Shown here piece after piece: positions 17,453 to 27,534 of a stretch of DNA of 64,000 nucleotides (within the stretch, counting starts at the first letter, position 1; each line of letters begins with the position of its first letter). The stretch comes from Roseiarcus sp963813195 (GTDB lineage: Bacteria; Pseudomonadota; Alphaproteobacteria; Rhizobiales; Beijerinckiaceae), in the NCBI GenBank assembly GCA_963813195.1, contig CAWEYC010000035.1, forward strand, positions 1 to 64,000. Reading direction: 5' to 3'. The translations under genes and the position numbers were made by a program. A model generated the notes under the pieces. That model had not been told where the DNA came from and did not search any database. It worked only from the letters and a program-made list of their open reading frames with translations.

Positions 17453-17806
17453 GCGAAACTCCCCCCCGTCGAGGACGTCTAGCCAGCACCCCGATTATAA
17501 TCCTACCGGGGCCGACTTGGTTCACAATACCCAAATCCAACCGCCAAGCATACAACTGTCCCTTCGCGGCAAAATTCCGCTCCGATTTAGCCCAAACTTT
17601 TTATTTAAACACTATGTAACGAGTAAACTTGATTCGGATCAACCGAACGGACAATATTCCGTCGTAATAAATAAACAACGACGCAACGTGCGCGTCAGGA
17701 GGATGCGTTATCGCGTCCGGCGTGGACAGCCAAAGACATGGCGCAGTTCGACTTCTTTCGCGACCCATCCCAATTTGGCGTCTGATGTGAGTGGAGGTCG
17801 ATTCCT
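17453..17806. other. AT-rich divergent promoter region
   Basis: About 350 bases separate the divergent exporter operon and ppk2. The central 150 bases are much richer in A+T than the surroundings, with TTTATTTAAAC and TAATAAATAAAC stretches. No coding frame with a ribosome site is seen. It probably carries promoters for both directions. Confidence 0.45.
17629..17657 (+). promoter_or_regulatory. Candidate sigma70-type promoter for ppk2
   Basis: TTGATT (17629-17634) and CAATAT (17652-17657) are separated by 17 bases, upstream of ppk2 in an AT-rich region. The match is by pattern only. Confidence 0.3.
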
Positions 17807-18646
17807 ATGGCTGGGACGAAAAGCCAGGCAAAGCCGAAAGTGGACGTCGCGTCCCCTGACGCTAAGCTGAAGCGCAAGCCCTACGAGCGCGAACTGGCCA
17901 AATTGCATGCCGAACTGGTCAAGCTGCAGCTTTGGGTCGTAAAGCAAGGCATGAAGGTCTGCGTCGTCTTCGAGGGCCGCGACGGCGCCGGCAAGGGCGG
18001 CGTCATCAAGGCGATCGTCGATCGTGTGAGCCCTCGTGTCTTTCGCGTGGTCGCGCTTCCAGCGCCGACCGAGCGCGAGAAATCGCAGATGTACGTGCAG
18101 CGCTACATGCGCCATCTTCCGGCCGCCGGCGAAATCGTCATCTTCGATCGCAGCTGGTACAACCGCGCCGGCGTCGAACGGATTATGGGTTTCTGCTCGA
18201 TGGACGCGGTGAAGCGGTTTCTTGCGATGACGCCCCTGGTCGAGAAAACGTTCACCGAATCCGGCATCATCCTTCTGAAATATTGGTTGGAGGTAAGTCA
18301 GGAAGAACAACAACGTCGCCTGGAGGCGCGAATAAACGACCGCCGGAAAATCTGGAAACTATCGCCGATGGACCTGAAGTCCTATCAACATTGGTACGAC
18401 TACTCGCGCGCCCGCGACGAAACGTTTGCAGCTACGGATTCGTCGTGGGCGCCTTGGTTCGTGGTGCGATCCGACGACAAAAAGCGCGCGAGGTTGAACG
18501 TCATCTCCCACCTCCTGAGCAAAATCCCGTACGAGGAGCCTGAACTCGAGGAGACGAAGCTACCGAAGCGGCAAAAGGCCGACGGCTACAAGGAGCCTGA
18601 CTACCCCTATAAATACGTGCCCGAAAAACCCCGGGGTTCCGAATGA
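17807..18646 (+). CDS. ppk2: Polyphosphate kinase 2 family protein
   Basis: The product is 279 aa, the usual length of a single-domain PPK2. It carries Walker A FEGRDGAGKGG (about residues 56-66), Walker B IVIFDRSWYNRAGVER (about 112-127) and the basic lid region. PPK2 enzymes transfer phosphate between polyphosphate and nucleotides, often forming GTP or ATP from the diphosphate. The nucleotide preference cannot be read from sequence alone. It acts in the cytosol. The gene stands alone, divergent from the exporter operon. The ribosome site is weak-to-moderate (GGAGG about 12 bases upstream). Confidence 0.9.
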   Translation: MAGTKSQAKPKVDVASPDAKLKRKPYERELAKLHAELVKLQLWVVKQGMKVCVVFEGRDGAGKGGVIKAIVDRVSPRVFRVVALPAPTEREKSQMYVQRYMRHLPAAGEIVIFDRSWYNRAGVERIMGFCSMDAVKRFLAMTPLVEKTFTESGIILLKYWLEVSQEEQQRRLEARINDRRKIWKLSPMDLKSYQHWYDYSRARDETFAATDSSWAPWFVVRSDDKKRARLNVISHLLSKIPYEEPELEETKLPKRQKADGYKEPDYPYKYVPEKPRGSE

Positions 18647-18788
18647 TAGGCCGACGGCCGACGGCTTGCTGGCGCGGGCGCCGCGCGGATCGATAGGTCC
18701 CGCATCGCCTCGAAGAAATATTCGCACTCCCTCTTCGTGCGCTGCAAAAAAGGCCCTGGCGCGATGGCCGGGGCTCATAAGGTAGGGG

Positions 18789-19130
18789 CTAGGCCAACTC
18801 GCCGGATTCTTCGTTGTCGGGAACGAACGCGACGGCTTCCTTCAATCCCGCCTCGAAGCCTGCCGCGTACCCGTCGGCAAACTCGCCATCGTCTTCGGCG
18901 TCGACGGCCTCGACGTCCTTTTGTCCCAAGCGGTGCTTCAATCCCGCGATCAGCCCTGCATTCAGTCCGGCGGCAAATCCCTCCTCGAACTCTTCGACCG
19001 AGGAAATTCCCGCCTTGAGGCCGCGCCGGAACTCGCCGAATTCCGTAGCGAACCCCAACTCAAACCCACGATCAAATTCCGCCTCATCGGCGTCTGACTC
19101 GGCATTGGCCTTGTCATTAGACGTATCCAT
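18789..19130 (-). CDS. Acidic protein with FxxGxxxG repeats, unknown function
   Basis: The product is 113 aa and strongly acidic, with no signal peptide. Three imperfect repeats of the pattern E-F-x-x-G-[FY]-x-x-G-[FL] occur at about residues 17-40 (EFDRGFELGF), 46-68 (EFEEGFAAGLNAG) and 82-98 (EFADGYAAGFEAG), joined by acidic linkers. ATG 19130 is chosen because GGAG lies 8 bases upstream; an earlier ATG at 19142 contains that site. The regular aromatic/glycine spacing suggests small helical repeats for protein binding; this is inference. I do not recognise the family. Confidence 0.6.
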   Translation of the reverse strand: MDTSNDKANAESDADEAEFDRGFELGFATEFGEFRRGLKAGISSVEEFEEGFAAGLNAGLIAGLKHRLGQKDVEAVDAEDDGEFADGYAAGFEAGLKEAVAFVPDNEESGELA

Positions 19131-19529
19131 TTTGTTCTCCATTGACGGCGTGAACCACGACGCGACGACGGGGCGGCTTGTAGCACATTCAAACAGCGCC
19201 CTGAGATACTCCGCCGCTGGACCGCAGTACGCTGGCAGCGGCTTCGCTAGCGCCCCCGAAAACGCCCCTCCAGGATCGAGGACGACGCGAGATCAGGACA
19301 GCGAAGTCGCACACGCCGCGCCCCCTTCCCGAACCGCCGATCGCCCAATTGTTACGGCGAAGTGGCGGTTCCCGGATCTTCCGCGTTCAATTCCCCGCGA
19401 CACGGAGGGCGGGCCTACCTCCGGTCGGCGAGACGAGCGCCATTCCCGATCGTCGCGGCGGATGCTAAGCCTGCACTTATCCAATCCCTCACGCGGCGAC
19501 GAATCGCGCGTCGCCATCCGGAAAGTCGC

Positions 19530-20573
19530 ATGCGTATCGAAAACGACGTCAAGCTCGACTTCAAAGATGTGCTCATTCGCCCCAAGCGCTCGACGCTCAA
19601 CTCGCGTAATGAGGTCGACATTCATCGCGCGTTTCGCTTTTTGCACACCGGCGCCGAGTGGAAAGGATTTCCGCTCATCGCCGCCAACATGGACGTGACG
19701 GGCACGATGGCGATCGCGCGCGCCCTGGGAAGGCACGGCGCGCTCACCGCACTGCACAAGCACTATCCCGAGACTGATCTGGCTGAGTTCTTCGCCAGCG
19801 ACGATGGGGCGCACGCCTTCTATTCTCTCGGCACAACCGCCGCCGACCTCGAAAAACTGGCGGCGGTGCGCAAACGCGCGCCGGTGCGCTTTCTCTGCAT
19901 CGACGTCGCCAACGGCTATTCGGAAAAATTCCTAGACACGATCAAACGCGTGCGCGACGACAATCCGAATTCAGTCATCATGGCCGGCAATGTCGTTACC
20001 GGCGATATGACGGAGGCGCTCGTCTTGGCCGGCGCCGACATCGTCAAGATTGGAATCGGCCCGGGCTCGGTTTGCACGACTCGCAAGGTGACCGGTGTCG
20101 GCTATCCCCAGCTCTCGGCGATTATCGAATGCGCCGACGCCGCCCACGGCCTCAAAGGGCAGGTTTGCGCCGACGGCGGCTGCACGGTTCCGGGCGATGT
20201 CGCAAAGGCCTTTGGCGCGGGCGCCGACTTCGTCATGCTGGGCGGCATGCTCGCCGGCCATGACGAATGCGCCGGCGAAATCCGCTACGAGGAACGCAAC
20301 GGCAAGAAAGTGCCGGTCGCCATGACCTTTTACGGCATGTCGTCGGAAGCGGCGATGAGGAAGCATTCGGGCGGCGTCGCCCATTACCGCGCCGCCGAGG
20401 GCAAGAGCGTCGAAACGCCCTATCGCGGTCCGGTCGACGGCACGATGGGCGAGATTATGGGCGGCGTGCGCTCGATGATGACCTATATCGGGGCAACGCA
20501 ACTCAAGGAGGTGCCCAAGCGCACGACCTTCGTGCGCGTCACCGCACAGACGAACGACGTGTTCGGCGGGTGA
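19530..20573 (+). CDS. guaC: GMP reductase
   Basis: The product is 347 aa, the same length as E. coli GuaC. It reductively deaminates GMP to IMP using NADPH, in purine salvage. The TIM-barrel IMPDH/GMPR core is clear: KLDFKDVLIRPKRST at the start, the catalytic cysteine loop IGPGSVCTTR, the glycine-rich phosphate loop (FVMLGGMLAGHDE), and the YRGPVDGTM region. There is no CBS insert, which separates it from IMP dehydrogenase. ATG 19530 gives the family start MRIENDVKLDF; longer frames upstream lack similarity. Confidence 0.93.
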   Translation: MRIENDVKLDFKDVLIRPKRSTLNSRNEVDIHRAFRFLHTGAEWKGFPLIAANMDVTGTMAIARALGRHGALTALHKHYPETDLAEFFASDDGAHAFYSLGTTAADLEKLAAVRKRAPVRFLCIDVANGYSEKFLDTIKRVRDDNPNSVIMAGNVVTGDMTEALVLAGADIVKIGIGPGSVCTTRKVTGVGYPQLSAIIECADAAHGLKGQVCADGGCTVPGDVAKAFGAGADFVMLGGMLAGHDECAGEIRYEERNGKKVPVAMTFYGMSSEAAMRKHSGGVAHYRAAEGKSVETPYRGPVDGTMGEIMGGVRSMMTYIGATQLKEVPKRTTFVRVTAQTNDVFGG

Positions 20574-20847
20574 CGGCGCAGCGCGGGCCGCGGCTTCGCG
20601 TGCTCGACTAGCGGCCGTAGCGGCGGCGCTAGCAACCTTAAATTTTTGTAATACCCTACGCGAAGTCGTGCGCGCTGCCTATTTAGATGGGCGTCCGCGC
20701 GACTTGCGCCCGCGCGCATGGACGCGGTTGGGAGGTGCGGTTCGCATACCCGGCGTGTCGGATGGCGTGCGTGTGCCCCTCGCAGTCTCCCGAGTCCCTG
20801 ATCCTATTGATCCGCCAGTCAGATCAAAGCGTCAGAGGGAGGATCAT

Positions 20848-22449
20848 ATGGCTCAAGTCTTAGGAACGAACCTTTCCGGCCATCTGCGCCGCGACGCGCG
20901 CATCCTCGGCCTGCTTTTCGCCAGCACCACCAGCATGATCGGCTCCGGATGGCTTTTCGGCGCGTATCACGCCGCGCGGATCGCCGGCCCGCTTAGTGTC
21001 TGGAGCTGGGTGGTCGGCGGCGCGATCATCATGCTGATCGCTCTTTGCTTCGCCGAGCTCGCCGTGCTGTTTCCGCGCAGCGGGGCGCCGGTTCACATGA
21101 GCCACGCCAGTCATGGCGCAGGTCTCGGGCGCATCTGGGGCTGGATGTTGTTCTTGGCGTACGTCGCGGTTCCCGCCGTCGAGGCCGAGGCGGTGGTGAC
21201 CTATGCCAACAACTATCTTCCCTATTTCATCCAGCCAAACAGCGCCGGGCTTTTGACGACGATGGGATTTGTCGCGTGCGCCGCGCTGCTCGGAGTATTC
21301 GCGTTGTTGAACCTGCTTGCGGTGCGCATGTTGCTGCAAGTCAACTCCACCGTGACGTGGTGGAAGATTGCCGTGCCCGGGCTGACCTTCGTCGTGCTGA
21401 TTCTCGCCAGTTCGCACTGGGACGTCTGGGCCGCCGACCCCAAGAGCTACGGTTTCTCGGGCATCTTTACCGCGTTGCCGGCAGCCGGAATTGTATTCAG
21501 CTTTCTCGGGTTTCGCACTGCGATCGATCTCGGCGGCGAGAGCTCAAATCCCAGCCGCGACATCCCGATGGCGGTGATCGGGTCGGTGATGATCTCGGCA
21601 GTCATCTATATCATGCTGCAGTTGGCCTTCCTGGTCGCTCTGCGTCCTGGCGATTTGGCGCATGGCTGGGCGCACCTGAGCTTTAGCGGGCAAGCAGGCC
21701 CGTTCGCCGGATTGGCCGCTACGCTGGGCCTCGGCTGGCTGGCGACGCTGCTCTATGTCGACGCCTACATATCGCCGGCCGGCACCGCTTTGATGTACAT
21801 GACGGGTGGATCGCGCATCTTGTTCGCCACCGGCGAAACCAATGGGGGCCCACGCTGGCTCACGGCGTTGAACGCCGCGAAGGCCCCGTGGATCGCCGTC
21901 CTCGTCATGTGGATCGTCGGCGTTCTCTTTCTGCTGCCCTTCCCCGCGTGGAAACTGATGGTGGGCTATATCACCTCGGTCACGGTGCTGACTTATGGTC
22001 TAGGGCCGGTGGTGCTGTTGGTCCTGCGCCACAACCAACCCTCGCTGCACCGGCCATTCCGGCTTTGGGGCGCGGACATCCTTGCGCCCGTCGCCTTCAT
22101 CGCCAGCAACTGGATCATCTATTGGACCGGCTTCAAGACGAATTCGTTCTTGTTCGCTTTGATCGCCGTAGGCTTCATCATCTACGCGGCCTATTACCAT
22201 CTCATCGCACGGTTGCCGCCAGGTGAGTTCGGCTGGCGCTACATCGCATGGCTTCTGCCCTGGTTCGGCGGCATGTGCGCGCTTTCGGCGCTCGGCGACG
22301 TCGATGGCGGGTATGGCCTGCTGAGTTTCTGGCCTGGCGTCATCGCTGTCGCGATCTGGAGCCTGGTCGTCCTTGGGCTGGCCCGGCGATCGTCGCTGCC
22401 CGCGGCTGAAACCGCTGAGATAATGCTCCGCATGGAGAAGACCGCTTGA
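20848..22449 (+). CDS. APC-family amino acid permease
   Basis: The product is 533 aa with about 12 hydrophobic segments. The first helix carries the APC signature (LLFASTTSMIGSGWLFGAYH), where the GSG loop binds the substrate amino group and carboxylate in this superfamily. A second conserved region is FSFLGFRTAIDLGGES (helix 6). ATG 20848 has the ribosome site GAGGGAGG 7 bases upstream. The substrate cannot be assigned. It stands alone and is convergent with the aldehyde dehydrogenase gene. Confidence 0.85.
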   Translation: MAQVLGTNLSGHLRRDARILGLLFASTTSMIGSGWLFGAYHAARIAGPLSVWSWVVGGAIIMLIALCFAELAVLFPRSGAPVHMSHASHGAGLGRIWGWMLFLAYVAVPAVEAEAVVTYANNYLPYFIQPNSAGLLTTMGFVACAALLGVFALLNLLAVRMLLQVNSTVTWWKIAVPGLTFVVLILASSHWDVWAADPKSYGFSGIFTALPAAGIVFSFLGFRTAIDLGGESSNPSRDIPMAVIGSVMISAVIYIMLQLAFLVALRPGDLAHGWAHLSFSGQAGPFAGLAATLGLGWLATLLYVDAYISPAGTALMYMTGGSRILFATGETNGGPRWLTALNAAKAPWIAVLVMWIVGVLFLLPFPAWKLMVGYITSVTVLTYGLGPVVLLVLRHNQPSLHRPFRLWGADILAPVAFIASNWIIYWTGFKTNSFLFALIAVGFIIYAAYYHLIARLPPGEFGWRYIAWLLPWFGGMCALSALGDVDGGYGLLSFWPGVIAVAIWSLVVLGLARRSSLPAAETAEIMLRMEKTA

Positions 22450-22544
22450 TCCGCGCCGCGGACGTGAAAGCCGAATCCCTAAACGGGAGGCTGGGGTCCG
22501 CCTCCACGCCTCCTGCGATATTCATGACCTCGCCGAGGCCCCGC

Positions 22545-24014
22545 TCACCCGTGGCTCACCACGATCGTCTTGGTGGCGCAGAACTCGTAGAGCCCCTCAA
22601 ACCCCTTTTCGCGGCCATGACCGGACTTCTTTACGCCGCCGAAGGGAAGTTCGATGCCGCCACCGGCGCCGTAGGCGTTGACGAACACCTGGCCACAGCG
22701 CATCGCGCGGGCGACGCGCATTGAGCGGCGCGCCTCGCGCGTCCATACGCCTGCCACGAGGCCGTAGGGCGTGCCGTTGGCGAGGCGCACGGCGTCGGCT
22801 TCGTCCTCGAACGGCTGCGCCGCGAGCACGGGACCGAATACTTCCTCGAGCGCCAGCGGATGATCGCGCGGCACGTCGCCAAACAGCGCCGCGCCGACGT
22901 AGAAGCCGCCTGCCGGCGCCTGCGAATCGATCACGCCCTGGGCGAGCAATTCCAGCCCGTCGGCGCGTGCCCGGGCGAGGTAACCCTCCACCCTCCCCTT
23001 CTGCTTGGCGTTGATCATCGCGCCCATTTCCAGATCCTGGTCGTGGGCGCCCGCGCGCACGCGGGAAATCCGCTCGGCGATGACTTTGACGAATGCCGCG
23101 TAGGCCGAGCGCTCGATCAACACGCGCGAGCCCGCCGAGCAGGTCTGACCGCCGTTCTGCACGATCGCGTTGACGATCGCCGGCGCAGCCGCCTCGATGT
23201 CGGCGTCCGCGAACAAGACCTGCGGCGATTTGCCGCCGAGTTCCATCGTGCAGCCGATATTGTTGAGCGCCGCCGCCGCCTGGATCGCTGCGCCGGTCGC
23301 CGGGCTGCCGGTGAACGAGATGAAATCGATGCCGGGATGGCTCGATAGCGCTACCCCCGCCTCCGCGCCGAGTCCTGTCACGACATTGAGGGCGCCGTCG
23401 GGGAATCCGATCTCGCGCGCGAGTTCAGCCATACGAATGACCGAGAGGCACGCATCCTCGGCCGGCTTGACGACGCTGGAATTGCCGCAGGCGAGCGCGG
23501 CGCCGACGGACCGACCGAAAATTTGCGCGGGGTAGTTCCACGGAATGATATGGCCGACGACGCCGTGCGGCTCGCGGAGCACTGCCGCGGTGTAGCCATT
23601 GAGAAATGGCAACGTATCGCCGTGGAGCTTATCCGCCGACGAGCCGTAGAACTCGAAATAGCGCGCCGCGGCGACCATGTCGGCCGCTCCTTGCTTGAGC
23701 GGTTTGCCCGTGTCGCGCGCCTCCAGCGCGGCCAGTTCGCTCGCATGATCGGCAATTGCCTGGCCGAGCTTCATCAGCAGCCGACCGCGCTCGATGGCCG
23801 TCAGCCGTCCCCAGTCGCCCTCGAAGGCGGCCCGGGCCGCGTGGACCGCTGCGTCGACCTCGGCTGCGCCGGAGCGAGGGATGGTGGCGAAAGGCGCGCC
23901 ATCGGAGGGGCAGACGACATCGAGCGTCCGTTCCTCGACGGCCGCGCGGCTCACGCCACCGATCAGATTGGCGTATGTGCGCCCGCGCTCGTCGCGCGTG
24001 ATCGTCTTATTCAT
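22545..24014 (-). CDS. NAD(P)-dependent aldehyde dehydrogenase
   Basis: The product is 489 aa, standard for the ALDH superfamily. It carries the cofactor and active-site motifs IIPWNYPAQIF (catalytic Asn), the general base Glu in MELGGKSPQ, the nucleophile Cys in NGGQTCSAGSR, and EEVFGPVL. The closest general look is to betaine/gamma-aminobutyraldehyde-type ALDHs, but the substrate is not decided by the motifs. The gene is divergent from rlmN, with about 170 bases between the starts. Confidence 0.87.
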   Translation of the reverse strand: MNKTITRDERGRTYANLIGGVSRAAVEERTLDVVCPSDGAPFATIPRSGAAEVDAAVHAARAAFEGDWGRLTAIERGRLLMKLGQAIADHASELAALEARDTGKPLKQGAADMVAAARYFEFYGSSADKLHGDTLPFLNGYTAAVLREPHGVVGHIIPWNYPAQIFGRSVGAALACGNSSVVKPAEDACLSVIRMAELAREIGFPDGALNVVTGLGAEAGVALSSHPGIDFISFTGSPATGAAIQAAAALNNIGCTMELGGKSPQVLFADADIEAAAPAIVNAIVQNGGQTCSAGSRVLIERSAYAAFVKVIAERISRVRAGAHDQDLEMGAMINAKQKGRVEGYLARARADGLELLAQGVIDSQAPAGGFYVGAALFGDVPRDHPLALEEVFGPVLAAQPFEDEADAVRLANGTPYGLVAGVWTREARRSMRVARAMRCGQVFVNAYGAGGGIELPFGGVKKSGHGREKGFEGLYEFCATKTIVVSHG

Positions 24015-24181
24015 TTCGACGCCTCCTAGGATCGTTTCACCCCGGCGACCGACACGCCTTCGGGTCGCCCGCCCTTAGCGCGTCTCGCTTAAAGTGGGAA
24101 CCCGTTTTTCGCGAGAAAGACGCGCCCAGTTGACAACTTGGAACGTTTCTCCGCCGCCCCGGCCGTGGTACAAGCCTCGCC

Positions 24182-25381
24182 ATGACCGCACCTGCTCTTG
24201 CGATTTTCCCGAGGGTGCCCGTCGTTCTCGCCGGAGCGACGCGCGCCGAACTGACGCTCGCGCTCGAAGAAATCGGCGTCCCCGAGCGCGAGACGCGGAT
24301 GCGCGCGGCGCAACTCTGGCACTGGATTTATCATCGCGGCGCACGCGACTTCTCCGCGATGCGGAATATTGCGCGCCCGCTGCTCGAGAGGCTGGCTGAA
24401 CGCTTTACGCTGGCGCGGCCTGACGTTGTCGCCGAACAGGTTTCCGCCGACGGCACGCGCAAATGGCTGATTAAGATGCCTTCGAACGGCCCGCACGACA
24501 ACGGGGCGGAGATCGAGTGCGTCTATATCCCCGAAACCAATCGCGGCACGCTCTGCGTCTCCAGCCAGGTCGGCTGCACACTCAATTGCACTTTCTGCCA
24601 CACCGGCACCCAAGCGCTGGTGCGCAACCTCACCAGCGCGGAAATCGTCGCGCAAGTTCTCGTCGCGCGCGACCGGCTCGGCGATTTCCCCGGCGGCGTC
24701 GCGCCGACCGATGGGCTGGTGCCATCGGGCGAAGGCGTGCGCGCGGTCTCCAACATCGTCTTCATGGGCATGGGCGAGCCGCTCTACAATTTCGAGGACG
24801 TGCGCGAGGCGATCGGCATCCTGACCGATGGCGACGGATTGTCGCTGTCGAAGCGGCGCATCACCGTGTCGACCTCCGGGGTCGTGCCGCAAATGGACGC
24901 GTTGGGGCGGGAATGCGGCACAATGCTCGCGGTCTCCTTGCATGCGACCAACAACCCGCTTCGTGACAAACTGGTGCCGCTCAACCGGAAATACCCGATC
25001 GAAGAGCTCTTGCGGGCCTGCCGGGACTATCCCGGCGCCTCCAATGCCCGACGCATCACTTTTGAGTACGTCATGTTGAAGGGCGTCAACGACTCGCCCG
25101 CCGAGGCGAAGGCGCTGGTGCGTCTCCTCAAGGGGTTGCCAGCGAAGATCAATCTGATCCCATTCAATCCGTGGCCCGGCAGTCCCTACGAATGTTCGGA
25201 TTGGCCGACCATTGAGAGGTTCTCCGACATCGTATTCGCGGCCGGCTATGCGAGCCCGGTTCGCACGCCGCGCGGGCGCGACATTCTCGCTGCCTGCGGC
25301 CAGTTGAAGAGCGAAACTGAAAAGCTGCGCGCCCGCGCCCGCATGATGCTGGAGGAGAACCTCGCCGTTGGCCTCGATTGA
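24182..25381 (+). CDS. rlmN: 23S rRNA (A2503-C2)/tRNA (A37-C2) methyltransferase
   Basis: The product is 399 aa. This radical-SAM enzyme methylates C2 of A2503 in 23S rRNA and A37 in some tRNAs. The [4Fe-4S] motif is CTLNCTFC, preceded by SSQVGC. Downstream motifs NIVFMGMGEPLYNF and the SAM-binding region STSGVVPQMDALG follow. The conserved methyl-carrier cysteine is expected near the C-terminus, and a Cys lies in DILAACGQL. Length and N-terminal domain fit RlmN rather than Cfr. Confidence 0.93.
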   Translation: MTAPALAIFPRVPVVLAGATRAELTLALEEIGVPERETRMRAAQLWHWIYHRGARDFSAMRNIARPLLERLAERFTLARPDVVAEQVSADGTRKWLIKMPSNGPHDNGAEIECVYIPETNRGTLCVSSQVGCTLNCTFCHTGTQALVRNLTSAEIVAQVLVARDRLGDFPGGVAPTDGLVPSGEGVRAVSNIVFMGMGEPLYNFEDVREAIGILTDGDGLSLSKRRITVSTSGVVPQMDALGRECGTMLAVSLHATNNPLRDKLVPLNRKYPIEELLRACRDYPGASNARRITFEYVMLKGVNDSPAEAKALVRLLKGLPAKINLIPFNPWPGSPYECSDWPTIERFSDIVFAAGYASPVRTPRGRDILAACGQLKSETEKLRARARMMLEENLAVGLD

Positions 25382-25476
25382 CGCGGCGCCAGTCGGCCTT
25401 CGCCGATTTTGCACTCGAAGCGTCGTAGCGCCGGCCTTGCCGAGATCGATGTCACCGCCGCGATGAAGGACGGCCT

Positions 25477-26544
25477 ATGACCGAATCGCCCGTCGCCGAG
25501 GATGCGCCGAAAGGGCGTCTTGAAGGATTCCTTGAGATTTTGCGCGCCAGCCTCGGCGGCATCGTGCGTCTGCCGCGATTCGACCGCCGCAGCCGCTGGT
25601 TTGCTGTCGCGTTAGTGGCGATTGGCTGGGCCGCGACGACGATCTACAGGGTGCAACCGGACGAACAAGGCGTCGTCCTGCGTTTTGGCAAATGGGTGGA
25701 CACGACATCGCCGGGCCTACACTTCCATTGGCCTTATCCGATCGAGACGGTCCTGTTCCCCAAGGTGACGAAGATCAACGAAATTCAGCTCGGCGACGCC
25801 ACCGGTTCGTCGTCAGGCGGGGCTGCCTCGGGACGCGATCGGCAGATGCTGACCGGCGACGAAAACATCGTCGAGGCGGACTGCTCGGTGTTCTGGAAAA
25901 TCCGCGACGCTGGGCAATTTCTGTTTCGCGTCAACGCGCCCGAGGCCGCGGTCAAGATCGCGGCGGAAGGCGCGCTGCGCGAGGTCGTCAGCCGCACGCC
26001 GATCCAGGCCGCGATGTCCGACAAGCGCCAGCAGATCGCCGATCAAACCCGCGAACTCCTGCAAAAGTTGCTCGATTCCGAGCAGGCCGGCATCCAGATC
26101 ACGCAAGTGCAGTTGCAACGCGTCGAGCCGCCGCTCGCCGTGATCGACGCGTTCAACGACGTGCAGCGCGCGCGCGCCGATCAAGAGCGCGCGCGCAACG
26201 AGGCGGAGGCTTACAGCAACGACATTCTGCCGCGTGCGCGCGGTGAAGGCGAGCGCATTCGTCAGGACGCGGAAGCCTACAAGATCCAGGTCGTCAATCT
26301 CGCCCAGGGCGAGGCGGATGCGTTTCTATCGGTCTACGGCAGCTATCAGGCCGCCAAGGACGTCACCTCCTGGCGTCTCTATCTCGAAAGCATCGACGAG
26401 GTCCTGAAGAAGGCCACCAAGGTCATCGTCGACACTTCCGGCAAGGGCGTTTCAAGCGTTGTGCCGTACATGCCTGTCAGTGAATTCAGGGCGCGGCCGT
26501 ACACCCCGCCAACGATGGGGCGACCCCGGGAAGACGTCAAATGA
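25477..26544 (+). CDS. hflK: HflK, FtsH protease modulator subunit
   Basis: The product is 355 aa. One N-terminal membrane helix (about 45-65) is followed by a periplasmic SPFH/band-7 domain. Typical motifs are YRVQPDEQGVVLRFGKW, a long charged helix rich in AERARNEAEAYSN-like residues, and TSWRLYLESIDEVLKKA near the end. With HflC it forms a cage around the membrane protease FtsH and modulates its activity. It overlaps hflC by 4 bases (ATGA). Unusually for the order, no degP-type protease gene follows. Confidence 0.92.
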   Translation: MTESPVAEDAPKGRLEGFLEILRASLGGIVRLPRFDRRSRWFAVALVAIGWAATTIYRVQPDEQGVVLRFGKWVDTTSPGLHFHWPYPIETVLFPKVTKINEIQLGDATGSSSGGAASGRDRQMLTGDENIVEADCSVFWKIRDAGQFLFRVNAPEAAVKIAAEGALREVVSRTPIQAAMSDKRQQIADQTRELLQKLLDSEQAGIQITQVQLQRVEPPLAVIDAFNDVQRARADQERARNEAEAYSNDILPRARGEGERIRQDAEAYKIQVVNLAQGEADAFLSVYGSYQAAKDVTSWRLYLESIDEVLKKATKVIVDTSGKGVSSVVPYMPVSEFRARPYTPPTMGRPREDVK

Positions 26545-27482
26545 TATCGCGGGCTCGGTTCATCATTCTGGCCCTGGTCGCGGCGACCGTCTTCGTGCTC
26601 GCCTCGTCGCTCTACACGGTCGGCGAAGGCGAACAGGCGCTGCTGGTGCGCCTCGGGGCGCCGATCGGCGTCGCCTCTAAGCCGGGGCTCAAGATCAAGG
26701 CGCCGTTCATCGACAGCGTGTTCGTTTACGACACCCGCCTTCTGCTTCTCGAACCGCCAACCGAACAAATAATCCTTGGCGATCAGAAGCGTCTCGAGGT
26801 GCAATCCTACGCGCGCTACCGCATCGTCGATCCCTTGCGCTTCTATCAAGCCCTGCGGACAATCAACCTGGCCCGGGGCCAGCTCACCCAGCTCGTGAGT
26901 TCCTCCGTGCGCCGCGAGCTCGGTCAGGTCCCTCTGCAGGCGCTTCTGACCGACCGGCGCGCTGCAATCATCGACGTGGTCAAGAACGAGGTCGCGGCCC
27001 AGGCGCGGCCGCTCGGCATCGAAATCGACGAGGTCCGCTTCCATCGGGCCGACCTTCCCTTCGAGACCAGCCAAGCTATCTACGATCGCATGAAATCGGA
27101 GCGTCAGCGCGAAGCGAAGGAGTTGCGCGCGCAAGGCTTCGAATGGGCGCAGCAGATTCAAGCGCGCGCCGATCGCGAGCGCACCATCATCCTCTCGGAG
27201 GCCCAGCGGGCATCGACGATCAGCCGCGGCGAAGGCGACGCCGAAGCCAACCGACTGCTCGCCGACGCCTTCGACAAGGATCCGAAATTCTACCAGTTTT
27301 ATCGGGCCCTGCAGACCTACCGTCGCGCGCTCGCCGACTCCGGCCCGACCCTGGTGCTGTCGCCCGACGCGGACTTCCTCCGCGTCCTCAAGAATGGTCC
27401 CGAGGGGCCGGCCGCCACACCGTCCGCCGCGACGCCCGCAACCCCGCCGCCCCCCGCCGCGGCGGCCGGGAGCGCGCCATGA
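26541..27482 (+). CDS. hflC: HflC, FtsH protease modulator subunit
   Basis: The product is 313 aa. An N-terminal membrane helix (IILALVAATVFVLASSLYTV) leads into the band-7 domain starting GEGEQALLVRLGAP. A coiled-coil helix follows (MKSERQREAKELRAQGFEW) with the family's LVLSPDADFLRVL end. The last 30 residues are an Ala/Pro-rich tail. It is the partner of HflK in the FtsH-associated complex at the inner membrane. Confidence 0.92.
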   Translation: MISRARFIILALVAATVFVLASSLYTVGEGEQALLVRLGAPIGVASKPGLKIKAPFIDSVFVYDTRLLLLEPPTEQIILGDQKRLEVQSYARYRIVDPLRFYQALRTINLARGQLTQLVSSSVRRELGQVPLQALLTDRRAAIIDVVKNEVAAQARPLGIEIDEVRFHRADLPFETSQAIYDRMKSERQREAKELRAQGFEWAQQIQARADRERTIILSEAQRASTISRGEGDAEANRLLADAFDKDPKFYQFYRALQTYRRALADSGPTLVLSPDADFLRVLKNGPEGPAATPSAATPATPPPPAAAAGSAP

Positions 27483-27534
27483 CGCTCGGCGCGGTGGCGC
27501 ACGCGCCGAGCCTCCCCCGCCGGAGGGATTGAGG

